From NCBI GenBank assembly GCA_002344785.1, contig DDUL01000022.1, forward strand, positions 23,048 through 87,047: 64,000 bases of DNA, written 5' to 3'. The notes below the pieces were generated by a model. The model worked only from the letters and a program-made list of their open reading frames with translations, was not told where the DNA came from and searched no databases. The translations under genes and the position numbers were made by a program. This document shows positions 34,209-42,199 of this stretch, piece by piece. The stretch is from Bdellovibrionaceae bacterium UBA2339 (GTDB taxonomy: Bacteria; Bdellovibrionota; Bdellovibrionia; Bdellovibrionales; JAMPXM01). Within the stretch, counting starts at the first letter, position 1; each line of letters opens with the position of its first letter.

Positions 34209-35699
34209 ATGTTGATGAAAGATTACAATCCCGACTCATTCCGACGCTCTTTCAAAGAGCCGCGCCGTCTTCACGACACTCAGACCAAGGTGTCGAAGCT
34301 GGTGGCTTCGTTGGGGAGCCGGGTGTTGGTGTTTTTGCTTCAAGCTTTTCACGCTCTCGCGGGGCTCATAGCCTTAGGTCTGGTGAGTGCGCGTCGATCC
34401 CTCGGCTACTTTGATCGCCCCGGACGAATCAGTGTGTTGATGGTGGTCGCCGGAGTTTCGGCCATCGTCTTCGCAGTTTGGGCCATGCGTGGATTGCCAT
34501 TTGGCTTGAATCAACCCACGGCGGAGCTTTCGAGCGAATTGCAGCGCCAATTGGTGACGAAAGAAGAACTCTCTAAACATTTGGGTGAGTCCGTCAGAAA
34601 AAACCAATTGCCTGAAAACATTCAGCTCGAGATCGCATCCATTCCCGTGCAAGCCAAGGTGGCCTACGCCTTGGATGAAGAGCTGCAGCGAGTATCGGAT
34701 CGCTTGCTCAAAAACTATCGGCCTGATTATGGCGTGATCGTGGCGATGGATGCGACCACAGGTCGAATTCTGGCGATGAGCTCGCACAGATCCGGTCGAC
34801 CCTCCGATGAGAATCTCGCGCTGAAGGCGAGCTTCCCGGCCGCCTCAATTTTCAAAGTGGTGACGGCAGGTGCCGTGCTCGATACGCAAAAAGTGACGCC
34901 GGACACTCTCGTTCCCTTTCAGGGCTCCAATCACACGCTCTATAAAAGAAATGTGATCACGCAAAAAGAGAATCGGTGGACGCGTCGAATGTCGGTGCGT
35001 GAGGCCTTTGGTTCATCGGTCAATACGATCTTCGGGAAGCTTGGTCTGTTCTACGCGGGTCCCGAAGTGCTGCGTGAGTATGCCGAGCGATTTCACTTTA
35101 ATCATCCCATTCGCGCGGATGTTCCTGTGGATGTGGGCTACTCGCGCTTCTCCGCTGAGGATCCTTGGAGCGTTGTGAGCGCGGCTTCGGGATTCACACA
35201 GGACAACACCATGTCGCCGCTGCAAGGCGCGATGATCGCCGCCGCCGTCATCAATGATGGCGCAATGATGGAGCCTTGGATCATCGAGAACGTGGTCGAT
35301 CAGCAAGGCAATTTGCTCTATAGCGCCGAGCCTCGTCTTGCCGTTCACGCCATCGATGCGACGACGGCAAAAGCCATGCGGCGCTTGTTCCGCGCAACCG
35401 TCGAGTCGGGAACTTCACGGCAAGCATTTCGAAAAGCACTTCGCCGTCGCGCCTTTGACGAGGTTGAAGTTGGCGGCAAGACGGGTTCGCTCACAGGTCT
35501 CCATCCTCGCGGCAAGTGCGATTGGTTTGTGGGCTATATGTCGAATGGCACAAGAAAGATCGCCGTGGCCGCACTCACAGTGAACGAAGAGAAGTGGCGT
35601 GTGAAATCGGCGACGCTCGCGGAATCCTTATTCACGCATGAGCTGACGTCGGGTGTGGTGGAGCAGCGACGGCCGGGTTCGACGAGGGCTTCGCGGTAA
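34209..35699 (+). CDS. Penicillin-binding protein-type transpeptidase
   Basis: 496 residues. Hydrophobic segments at about 36-60 and 74-92 anchor it. The transpeptidase domain holds the three active-site motifs: SxxK at Ser213-Lys216 (SIFK), SxN at Ser270-Asn272 (SSVN) and KTG in GGKTGSLTG. The region before it is short, without the large dimerisation domain of PBP2 or PBP3, so it is a compact class-B-like enzyme. It would cross-link or edit peptidoglycan in the periplasm. An ATG six bases downstream (34215) is equally possible. It is followed by a strong terminator. Confidence 0.88.
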   Translation: MLMKDYNPDSFRRSFKEPRRLHDTQTKVSKLVASLGSRVLVFLLQAFHALAGLIALGLVSARRSLGYFDRPGRISVLMVVAGVSAIVFAVWAMRGLPFGLNQPTAELSSELQRQLVTKEELSKHLGESVRKNQLPENIQLEIASIPVQAKVAYALDEELQRVSDRLLKNYRPDYGVIVAMDATTGRILAMSSHRSGRPSDENLALKASFPAASIFKVVTAGAVLDTQKVTPDTLVPFQGSNHTLYKRNVITQKENRWTRRMSVREAFGSSVNTIFGKLGLFYAGPEVLREYAERFHFNHPIRADVPVDVGYSRFSAEDPWSVVSAASGFTQDNTMSPLQGAMIAAAVINDGAMMEPWIIENVVDQQGNLLYSAEPRLAVHAIDATTAKAMRRLFRATVESGTSRQAFRKALRRRAFDEVEVGGKTGSLTGLHPRGKCDWFVGYMSNGTRKIAVAALTVNEEKWRVKSATLAESLFTHELTSGVVEQRRPGSTRASR

Positions 35700-35727
35700 A
35701 TGGGCTCACCGAAGTGACTGAGTGATG

Positions 35728-35760
35728 AAAGCCCCGTCGGCGTGATCGCCACGGGGCTTT
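35728..35760 (+). terminator. Rho-independent-type hairpin after the PBP gene
   Basis: Perfect outer stem AAAGCCCCGT / ACGGGGCTTT with an inner GGCG/CGCC stem, 28 bases after the stop. The closing A/T bases could let it work in both directions. Confidence 0.75.
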
Positions 35761-35974
35761 GTCGTTGTTGGGCCCGCAGAGAGCACGCGCACCACGCTTG
35801 GCCGCTTGGGCCAGCTGAATACAAGTTCGACAAATCCCCGCATCCCTCGCTCGGCATTTTGCCCGACTTTAGGGGCTTGCCCGTACAAGCGACTTAACTT
35901 GAGACGGTCGCCAAACCTCGACTCAAGACTACGGTATTCGTGATCGATAGGGAAAGAGCGACGGAGGTCAGACG

Positions 35975-36949
35975 ATGTCAGCTCAATTGGTCCAGTACCA
36001 TGTGTCTCGCGGTGGTGAGACGTTAGGGCCTTTCACATTGGAGCAGATCGCGCAGATGCTCGCGGCGAACAGCCTTGCTGTGACGGATTTTGTTTGGGAT
36101 GCGAGCGCACAGGATTGGGTTTTGATTCTGCAATTCGCTCAACGTCCTGAGATGGCCTCACTGTTGATGGCTCGAAAGCCGAAGGCCCCCGTGCCGCCAT
36201 CGCCACAGGTGGGTGCAGACTCACGACTCAAGCCAACGACCCATGAGAGCGCCAGCGAAGCCAGCAAGTCGACGGGCGCAACTGCAACAGCCGCCCATGA
36301 GAAGTTGAATTTGGATGCTGTCCAGGTTGTCGCAGTTGAAGGCGGCTTGGCTGAGTCCGACGCGATCGAGTGGTTTGTGATGCGCGGTCAGCAGCGCTTT
36401 GGTCCCTTCACTTACTTGGGTGTTGTGCGTGCGCTGCAGGAAAAGACCGTGTTCGAGTTCGATCATGTTTGGAAAGCGGGTATGGAGCGCTGGGTGCGGA
36501 TCGCGGAGCATGAAGAGTTCAACGCGGTCGCCATGCGTGAGCTGATGCGACGGCAGGAAGCTCGCGAAGTCTTTGCCAAGCGCCAACATCGCCGAGTTCG
36601 CTTGGAGAACAATGTTTTGGTTCATGATCAGAGACAGGTGAGTCCGGCGCGCATGTACGAAGCGAGCCGAGGCGGAAGTGGATTATTAATTCAGAACGCC
36701 ACTTTGATGCCGGGGCAAATCGTCAACTTGCACTTCTCAGCCGTGGATGGACTGCCAGCTTTCGCAGCGAAGGGCGAGATTGTCTCGAAGAAGTTTACGC
36801 CGTTTGTTCGCGATGCGCGCACGCCGGTGTTCTATGGGGTTAAGTTTGTGCAGCTTGAGCCGAAGGCCGAGGCGCAGATTCAGGCTTACTTCGCAAAGCT
36901 TGGTGAGTCCTCAGGTGGCGGTTCGGCGAAACGAGCGGCAGGCGGGTGA
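35975..36949 (+). CDS. PilZ-domain protein with two GYF_2 domains
   Basis: 324 residues. GYF_2-type domains lie at about 8-55 (GGETLGPFTLEQIAQML, FVWDASAQDWV) and 128-180 (GQQRFGPFTYLGVVRAL, HVWKAGMERWV). A PilZ domain runs from about 205 to 310: RRVRLENNVLV holds the R-x-x-x-R arginines, and EASRGGSG stands where D/N-x-S-x-x-G is usual, so c-di-GMP binding is likely but not certain. GYF domains bind proline-rich peptides. GGAGG lies before the ATG. It lies just upstream of the ExbB/ExbD motor genes, suggesting c-di-GMP input to that machine (inference). Confidence 0.85.
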   Translation: MSAQLVQYHVSRGGETLGPFTLEQIAQMLAANSLAVTDFVWDASAQDWVLILQFAQRPEMASLLMARKPKAPVPPSPQVGADSRLKPTTHESASEASKSTGATATAAHEKLNLDAVQVVAVEGGLAESDAIEWFVMRGQQRFGPFTYLGVVRALQEKTVFEFDHVWKAGMERWVRIAEHEEFNAVAMRELMRRQEAREVFAKRQHRRVRLENNVLVHDQRQVSPARMYEASRGGSGLLIQNATLMPGQIVNLHFSAVDGLPAFAAKGEIVSKKFTPFVRDARTPVFYGVKFVQLEPKAEAQIQAYFAKLGESSGGGSAKRAAGG

Positions 36950-37043
36950 AGTGACCTGTGCGAGGGTCAATTGCCCGAAGCGGACTGAAGTGAATTGGGA
37001 TTCGAAACAAAACCGATAACGGTTCGAAACGATGGGGGAAACG

Positions 37044-37757
37044 ATGGACGGACTGATGAAATGGGCGGTCGATTACTACATGGTCGACGCCACGATTGGT
37101 TTGATGGGCTTGTTTGCACTCGGATTGATTTTCGAGCGAGTGCGAGCTTTGTACTTTGATTACTCGATGAACTCGCAGGAGTTCATGGGCAAAATCTTGA
37201 AGTTCGTCGAAGAAGATAAGATTGAAGAGGCGATCACGCTTTGCGGTGCCAATGAGAAAAAGCCGCTTGCGAAAGTGGTGAAGCGAATTTTGGAGCGCGC
37301 GGATCGCGATGACTCGGCCATCGAGCAATCCTTGGATATCGCAGCTTCGGAAGTTGCGCCGGGGATCTCGAAGAACTTGTCGTATCTCTCGATGGTTTCG
37401 AACGTTGTCACCCTGATCGGTCTGTTGGGTACAGTTGTTGGACTCATCATGTCGTTTAAAGCGGTGAGCTTCGCGGATCCTTCGCAAAAGCAAACGCTGC
37501 TCGCGGATGGTATCTCGCTGGCGATGCATGCGACGGCGGCAGGACTGTTGGTGGCCATTCCAGTGATGGTGGTCTACTCCTTCTTGCACGCTCGACAGTC
37601 GAAGCTGTTCTCAGAGATTGATCTGCACTCGAATCGATTGATCGAAGCCCTGCGCTCGCGCGACTTCACGACATTCGGTGTGGCGTATCCGGCGGCAGCT
37701 GGTTTTGAGAAGGCTGGTCCTTCAAAGTCCAAAACATCGCAAATCAAGACGGTGTGA
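37044..37757 (+). CDS. exbB: MotA/TolQ/ExbB-family proton channel protein
   Basis: 237 residues. Three membrane segments: about 14-32, and two in the C-terminal half with SYLSMVSNVVTLIGLLGTVVGLIMSF and LAMHATAAGLLVAIPVMVVYSF, the MotA_ExbB signature. It forms the proton-driven stator with ExbD-type proteins. The ATG at 37044 is preceded by GGGGGA; an upstream ATG at 37032 has no site. It leads a tight cluster with two exbD genes and an FHA/AgmX gene, the arrangement known from Myxococcus/Bdellovibrio Agl-type motors and TonB-like systems. Confidence 0.92.
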   Translation: MDGLMKWAVDYYMVDATIGLMGLFALGLIFERVRALYFDYSMNSQEFMGKILKFVEEDKIEEAITLCGANEKKPLAKVVKRILERADRDDSAIEQSLDIAASEVAPGISKNLSYLSMVSNVVTLIGLLGTVVGLIMSFKAVSFADPSQKQTLLADGISLAMHATAAGLLVAIPVMVVYSFLHARQSKLFSEIDLHSNRLIEALRSRDFTTFGVAYPAAAGFEKAGPSKSKTSQIKTV

Positions 37758-37790
37758 AGTTGAAACTTCGGGCGATGCCCGGGAGTGCTT

Positions 37791-38357
37791 ATGCGGATTC
37801 AGCGAACTCGAACGGATGACTCGACATTCGAACTGAACTTGGCGCCGATGTTGGACATCATCGTGTCCATCGTGCCGATGTTGCTCTTGAGCGTGGTCTT
37901 TGTGCGGATCACGGTCGTCGATACGCCTGTCCCCCAGGCGGTTGAGCAAGCGGTGGCGGCAGCCAATGAGAAGAATAAAGATCTCGTTCAAGTCTCAATG
38001 ATGGTGACCAAGGATCGAGCCGTGAAGATCACGGTGGTCGATCGAGGTCAGAACAAAGAGTTTGATGTTCCAGGAAAGCTCTCCGCAACAACGACGGACG
38101 GCAAGGTCGTGGTGGATCTCGATGCACTTTATCAGAAGGCCGTGGCGATCAAACGCGAGTATCCGGATGTGTTTCGAATGGAATTCAATCCGGATGAGTC
38201 TTTGCCGCTTGAAGATCTGGTCGTGGTGATGGATCAGGTGCGCAAATTGAAGAGCAATGAAACCAAGGTGCAATTCACGGATGTGACCTCGGGTAAGCCG
38301 ATTGAAACGGACTTGATGTTTCCTGACGTTGTCTTTGGCAACGTGGCCGGGGGTTGA
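37791..38357 (+). CDS. exbD: ExbD/TolR-family protein, first copy
   Basis: 188 residues. An N-terminal cytoplasmic stretch, one membrane helix (FELNLAPMLDIIVSIVPMLLLSVVF, with the conserved Asp of the ion path), then a periplasmic domain. GGGAG five bases before the ATG at 37791 supports this start over GTG at 37785. Unlike the second copy it has a long hydrophilic linker VEQAVAAANEKNKD before the domain. It presumably pairs with the second ExbD around the ExbB pore. Confidence 0.9.
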   Translation: MRIQRTRTDDSTFELNLAPMLDIIVSIVPMLLLSVVFVRITVVDTPVPQAVEQAVAAANEKNKDLVQVSMMVTKDRAVKITVVDRGQNKEFDVPGKLSATTTDGKVVVDLDALYQKAVAIKREYPDVFRMEFNPDESLPLEDLVVVMDQVRKLKSNETKVQFTDVTSGKPIETDLMFPDVVFGNVAGG

Positions 38358-38359
38358 TC

Positions 38360-38884
38360 ATGAGATTTGGCAGAAAGCGCGGCATGTCCGCCTACATCGA
38401 GCGACGTTCGCCTTCGACGTTTAAGATTCAAATCACGTCGATGGTCGACATGTTCGTGATCTTGTTGGTTTTCCTCTTGAAGAGTTATTCGACCAGCCCG
38501 GTCAACGTCACCCCTTCGGATGATTTGACCTTGCCGGCTTCGAGCTCGCTGAAAGATCCGGCTGAGAATTTGAAACTCGTTGTTTCGAAGGCCGGAATTT
38601 TCGTTGAGGACGAAAAGGTTTTGGATCTCAAAGATGGTCGCTTGGACGTCGCGGAAGTTGACGCCAGTGACACTCAGTTCATTCGCAAGCTCTATGAAGC
38701 TTTGGATCAACAGGCGAAGAAGTCTCGGGACATTGCGAGCCAGAACTCCGAACTGGAATTTGACGGCAAAGTCATCATGCAGGCGGATCGCTCGCTTCCC
38801 TATGAGATTCTGCGCAAGGTGATGTACACGTCGATGCTCGCGGGATATTCGGACGTCAAAATCGCGGTGATGTTGAAGGAGTAA
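38360..38884 (+). CDS. exbD: ExbD/TolR-family protein, second copy
   Basis: 174 residues, with the typical KIQITSMVDMFVILLVFLLKSY membrane helix including the ion-path Asp, then a periplasmic domain ending with the common ILRKVMYTSMLAGYSDVKIAV block. The ATG at 38360 follows GGGGG with six-base spacing, three bases after the first exbD stop. Two non-identical ExbD proteins with one ExbB are usual for AglR/AglS/AglV-like motors. Confidence 0.9.
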   Translation: MRFGRKRGMSAYIERRSPSTFKIQITSMVDMFVILLVFLLKSYSTSPVNVTPSDDLTLPASSSLKDPAENLKLVVSKAGIFVEDEKVLDLKDGRLDVAEVDASDTQFIRKLYEALDQQAKKSRDIASQNSELEFDGKVIMQADRSLPYEILRKVMYTSMLAGYSDVKIAVMLKE

Positions 38885-38887
38885 GCT

Positions 38888-40369
38888 ATGGCGAAACCAG
38901 AATTGCTCCTTGAGCAGAGTCGAGAGGGACGTCCTTCCAAGAAGGTGCGTGTCGCCCCCGATCGAGGTCTCTACGTCATCGGCTCATCGCCGACGGCCGA
39001 CCTGCGATTGCCGGATTTAGATCCTTGTCACGTGGTCCTCGAGTATCGATCTCCGAACTGGGTGGTTCGCAGTTTTGACTTGGAAGAAGACCGAGTGCGT
39101 GTGAATGACGCCTCAGTGTCGGAGTCGGTGGTCTTGGGCCGATCGACCCTGCAAATTGGCCGACATAAAATCGAATTGTTCGCACGCGAACAGCACGACT
39201 TATTCCGCGAAGGTGGATCAGAGGCCAATACGCTCACTTTGCACCAGGCCATCGTGTTGCGAAACGGTCACGTGATCGAGACGGTTTTGCTCGAGGCCTT
39301 GGAGAGCTTTCGATACCACGACGGTTCAGAGACGCACACATTGCCGCCGCCCACGTCTGGGAAGTGGATCGACACCAAAATTGGCGGACGAAATATTCGT
39401 CAGCGATTGGTTTCGCAGCAGGAAATTTTGGCGGCTGAGGGGATTTCGTTCGATCGCGAACTTAAGAAACCCTTTGCTCTGGCGGCGGCGGTGTTGGCCG
39501 CGCTGGCGGCGATGATTTTGACGATGTCGTTGATGGTAAAGAATGAACCGCAAGTGGTGTTGGATCAGAAGTCACGCGACGTGATCTTCAATGCTCAAGC
39601 GATTCAGAAAAAACGCGTGGAAGCCAAGAAGGTGACGAAAACCGCGAAAGCCAAATCAGGTGGTCAGCCGAACGCGGCGCCGACGGCGTCGACGGTTTCG
39701 CAGCCGGATGTGTCTCAGGCGCCTGTGGCCTCGGCCAAAGCGCAAGCGGCTTTGACTTCGTTGCGAAATGCGGGACTTTCATCGTTGGTGGGCAAGGTCG
39801 CCAAGCGCGCGAACAAATCGGGAATCTTGGTGGCCACGCAAGGAGTCGCTCCCGATACGAAGGGAGCCGGTCGCGCCTTCTTCTCGACGGGAACTTCGAC
39901 TTCGGGTGGTGGAGGTCAAGCGGCGACAGCGGGCTCGACTTATCGATTGGGTGGCGTGGCGACCGCGGGTCGCGGTGGCGGCGCAAAAGGTGTGGCCAAC
40001 GGTACAGCCTTGGCTGGTGGCACGATCGGTACGGGTGATGTGGCCTTGGTCGACGAAGAAACCGTGATCGAGGGCGGATTGGATCGCGACGTGATTGCGG
40101 AAGTGATCAAGCGTAACTTGGGTCAGATTCGTTACTGCTATGAGCGTCAGCTCAGTTCGAATCCTGATCTCTACGGAAAACTGCTGGTGCAATTTACGAT
40201 TGGTGCCGATGGCAACGTCATGGGCCCGTCGATCGGTCAGAGCACCATGAAGAGTGCGATGGTCGAGGGCTGCGTGCTTCGACGAGTTGCGGGCTGGCGC
40301 TTTCCTTTGCCGAGAGGCGGAACGCAAGTGCGCGTGAGTTATCCCTTCCTCTTCAAAGCCTTGGATTGA
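38888..40369 (+). CDS. FHA-domain protein with AgmX/PglI-type TonB-like C-terminus
   Basis: 493 residues. An FHA-like domain lies at about 20-98 (GLYVIGSSPTADLRLP, HVVLEYR, RVNDASV). One membrane helix is at about 195-217. A Gly/Ser/Ala/Lys-rich periplasmic linker (about 220-390) follows. The C-terminal domain, about 397-490, is AgmX/PglI type: DRDVIAEVIKRNLGQIRYCYERQL, then FTIGADGNV and WRFPLPRGG. It looks like the TonB-type energy transducer of the ExbB-ExbD-ExbD motor, with a phosphothreonine-sensing head in the cytoplasm. AGGAG six bases before the ATG. Last gene of the motor cluster. Confidence 0.9.
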   Translation: MAKPELLLEQSREGRPSKKVRVAPDRGLYVIGSSPTADLRLPDLDPCHVVLEYRSPNWVVRSFDLEEDRVRVNDASVSESVVLGRSTLQIGRHKIELFAREQHDLFREGGSEANTLTLHQAIVLRNGHVIETVLLEALESFRYHDGSETHTLPPPTSGKWIDTKIGGRNIRQRLVSQQEILAAEGISFDRELKKPFALAAAVLAALAAMILTMSLMVKNEPQVVLDQKSRDVIFNAQAIQKKRVEAKKVTKTAKAKSGGQPNAAPTASTVSQPDVSQAPVASAKAQAALTSLRNAGLSSLVGKVAKRANKSGILVATQGVAPDTKGAGRAFFSTGTSTSGGGGQAATAGSTYRLGGVATAGRGGGAKGVANGTALAGGTIGTGDVALVDEETVIEGGLDRDVIAEVIKRNLGQIRYCYERQLSSNPDLYGKLLVQFTIGADGNVMGPSIGQSTMKSAMVEGCVLRRVAGWRFPLPRGGTQVRVSYPFLFKALD

Positions 40370-40493
40370 TGACGAGGCTGAAGAGTTGTGAGAAGGAATG
40401 CGAACCGTAGAGACGCTTGAATTCGGCCGCATGCGATGAAGTGCAACTTGAGTCAAAGTTCAACCTTGGGTCCAACCTGAGTCAGAGAGCAAC

Positions 40494-40874
40494 ATGAGTG
40501 AGTCGAAGCCTAAACCGAAGACGACGACATCGAGCATCAGCTTGGATCGCGTGCAGCCGCCGGGTTCGTCTTCGGCTGAAGTGAGCCAGAGCGATGAGGC
40601 CGATGTGAGCGAGGCCAATCCGCTGGTTCGCAATTCCGCTCGAAAGCTTCAAGTTCAGGATCGAGTGATCGAAGAGAAGCAAGCTCGCGAAGAGGGCGTG
40701 TTCACGCCGGCTGCTGCCGAATCAAATCCAGATGATCTCGACTTGACGGTGTCGGGACACAGGGCCCGAGGCGACGATGCGCTTCGGCCAGGGCAAGTGT
40801 TCAGCGATGAGAATACAGCTGTTCGGCCCCCCACGGACGCTCAAGGGACAAAGCGTCGCGCTTCGGGAAGCTAG
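40494..40874 (+). CDS. Small, probably disordered protein
   Basis: 126 residues, rich in Ser, Glu, Asp, Lys and Arg, without membrane segment, cysteine or recognisable domain. The ATG has a weak AGAGAG upstream. It follows the motor cluster by about 125 bases and may be an accessory protein or a short spurious frame; composition matches coding sequence of the neighbourhood, so I keep it at modest confidence. Confidence 0.5.
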   Translation: MSESKPKPKTTTSSISLDRVQPPGSSSAEVSQSDEADVSEANPLVRNSARKLQVQDRVIEEKQAREEGVFTPAAAESNPDDLDLTVSGHRARGDDALRPGQVFSDENTAVRPPTDAQGTKRRASGS

Positions 40875-40986
40875 GCTCGCTTCGGCGACAATCGCCTCAG
40901 GGTGCAATTGCGGCGACTCGAAAACATTGTCGCCACCTCAGCATCTCAACTTCACAAATTCCACAACCTCAGCTAATCCCTTTGCT

Positions 40987-41724
40987 GTGTTGAATCTCAA
41001 GCCTTCGCAAGCCTTAGAAGTCCTGCATCGGGACGACGATTTGATCGTGATCGTCAAGCCGCCGGGCTATCACGTGCATCAGCCGGAAGACGCGCGACAT
41101 CGTGTGACCCGGGAAATCGTCGTGTTGACTTTGCTGCGCCGACAGATCGAACAGAAACTCTTTCCGATTCATCGTTTGGACGTAGCCACTGAAGGTGTTT
41201 TGGCTATGGCGCTCAACTCCTCAACCGCGGGTCGGCTGCAGAAAGAGTTCCAAGAGGGACGCGTGCGAAAGGTCTATCACGCTGTTGTTCGTGGTTGGGT
41301 GGACGACGAGGGCGAGTTCAATTTTCCCTTGGAGCGAGATTCGAATCAAAGTTTGGCCGAAGCGATCACGCGCTTTCGTTGTCTTGGTCGGTCGGAATGC
41401 GCATTCGCCATCGGCAAGCGATTTCCGACGGCGCGCTTTTCGTTGGTGGAAGTTGAACCGCTCACAGGGCGCTGGCATCAGATTCGTCGACACTTTGCGC
41501 GCTCGAATCATCCGATTGTCGGTGATCGCGAGCACGGCGATTCACATCACAATAAATACTTTCGACATCAGTTGGGTCTCGACGGACTTTGGCTCAAGGC
41601 TTCGTCGCTGGAACTTGATGGAAAGAAATTTGTGGCGCCTCCCAATGCGAGGTGGGAGAAAATGAGTCAGGAACTTGGACTTCCTTTCATTCCAGATCTA
41701 CGAGAAACTGTGGTTTCAGTCTAA
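40987..41724 (+). CDS. truC: tRNA pseudouridine synthase TruC-type (RluA family)
   Basis: 245 residues from the GTG chosen. RluA-family blocks: LEVLHRDDDLIVIVKPPGYHVH, the catalytic aspartate in HRLDVATEGVL, and RWHQIRRHFARSNHPIVGD followed by REHGDSHHNKYFR. The HxxxGD-x-x-HGD-x-x-HN ending is diagnostic of TruC, which makes pseudouridine 65 in some tRNAs. The open frame reaches back to 40777, but the family starts just before the LEVL block, so GTG 40987 or TTG 40990 is the best start; no good ribosome-binding site is visible. The ankyrin gene follows 11 bases later. Confidence 0.88.
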   Translation: MLNLKPSQALEVLHRDDDLIVIVKPPGYHVHQPEDARHRVTREIVVLTLLRRQIEQKLFPIHRLDVATEGVLAMALNSSTAGRLQKEFQEGRVRKVYHAVVRGWVDDEGEFNFPLERDSNQSLAEAITRFRCLGRSECAFAIGKRFPTARFSLVEVEPLTGRWHQIRRHFARSNHPIVGDREHGDSHHNKYFRHQLGLDGLWLKASSLELDGKKFVAPPNARWEKMSQELGLPFIPDLRETVVSV

Positions 41725-41735
41725 GGAGATTCATC

Positions 41736-42161
41736 GTGCCTTCTGAGTCACAACTTGATGTTTTGGATTGTGATGGTTATCGACCGGTTCATCGAGCTGT
41801 GTTGAGCGATGATCTCAAGCTCTGTGAGCAGCTGGTGAGCCAAGGCGCACTGCTTAATGCATCGACGGAAGATGGCGAGGGCATACTGAGCCTCGCTTGT
41901 CGCGCACTAGGTGAAGACAGACTTGTGATTTGGTTGCCGAAGCTTTTAAGCTGGGGCGCGGAGATCATCGATCGAGATCAGCGTGGCGACACGGCTCTGC
42001 ATGTCGCGGTTCGCGAAGGCAAGCTCAAGGCGGTGACTTTGTTGATGAGCGCTGGCGCGGATCCGCTGATGAAGAATGCCAAAGGCGAAAGAGCTACGGA
42101 TTTGGCCGCGACGCAATCGCCGGAGTTTTCGAAAGCTTTGCAGCTGGGTGGTCGCGCTTAA
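41736..42161 (+). CDS. Small ankyrin-repeat protein
   Basis: 141 residues of about three and a half ankyrin repeats: GYRPVHRAVLSDDLKLCEQLVSQGA, GEGILSLACRALGEDRLVIWLPKLLSWGA and GDTALHVAVREGKLKAVTLLMSAGADP. The start is GTG at 41736, because AAGGAG overlapping the truC stop is correctly spaced; an open frame upstream overlaps truC. No signal peptide, so cytoplasmic. Ankyrin repeats bind proteins; the partner is unknown. Confidence 0.85.
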   Translation: MPSESQLDVLDCDGYRPVHRAVLSDDLKLCEQLVSQGALLNASTEDGEGILSLACRALGEDRLVIWLPKLLSWGAEIIDRDQRGDTALHVAVREGKLKAVTLLMSAGADPLMKNAKGERATDLAATQSPEFSKALQLGGRA

Positions 42162-42199
42162 AGTGGACCCGTCGATGGATCGCTCAAATGGCTCATCAA

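Noticed and set aside
36950..37043. GGTTCGAAAC sequence resembling a tRNA T-arm
   Set aside because: No acceptor stem, anticodon arm or D-arm can be folded around it; it is just upstream of exbB.
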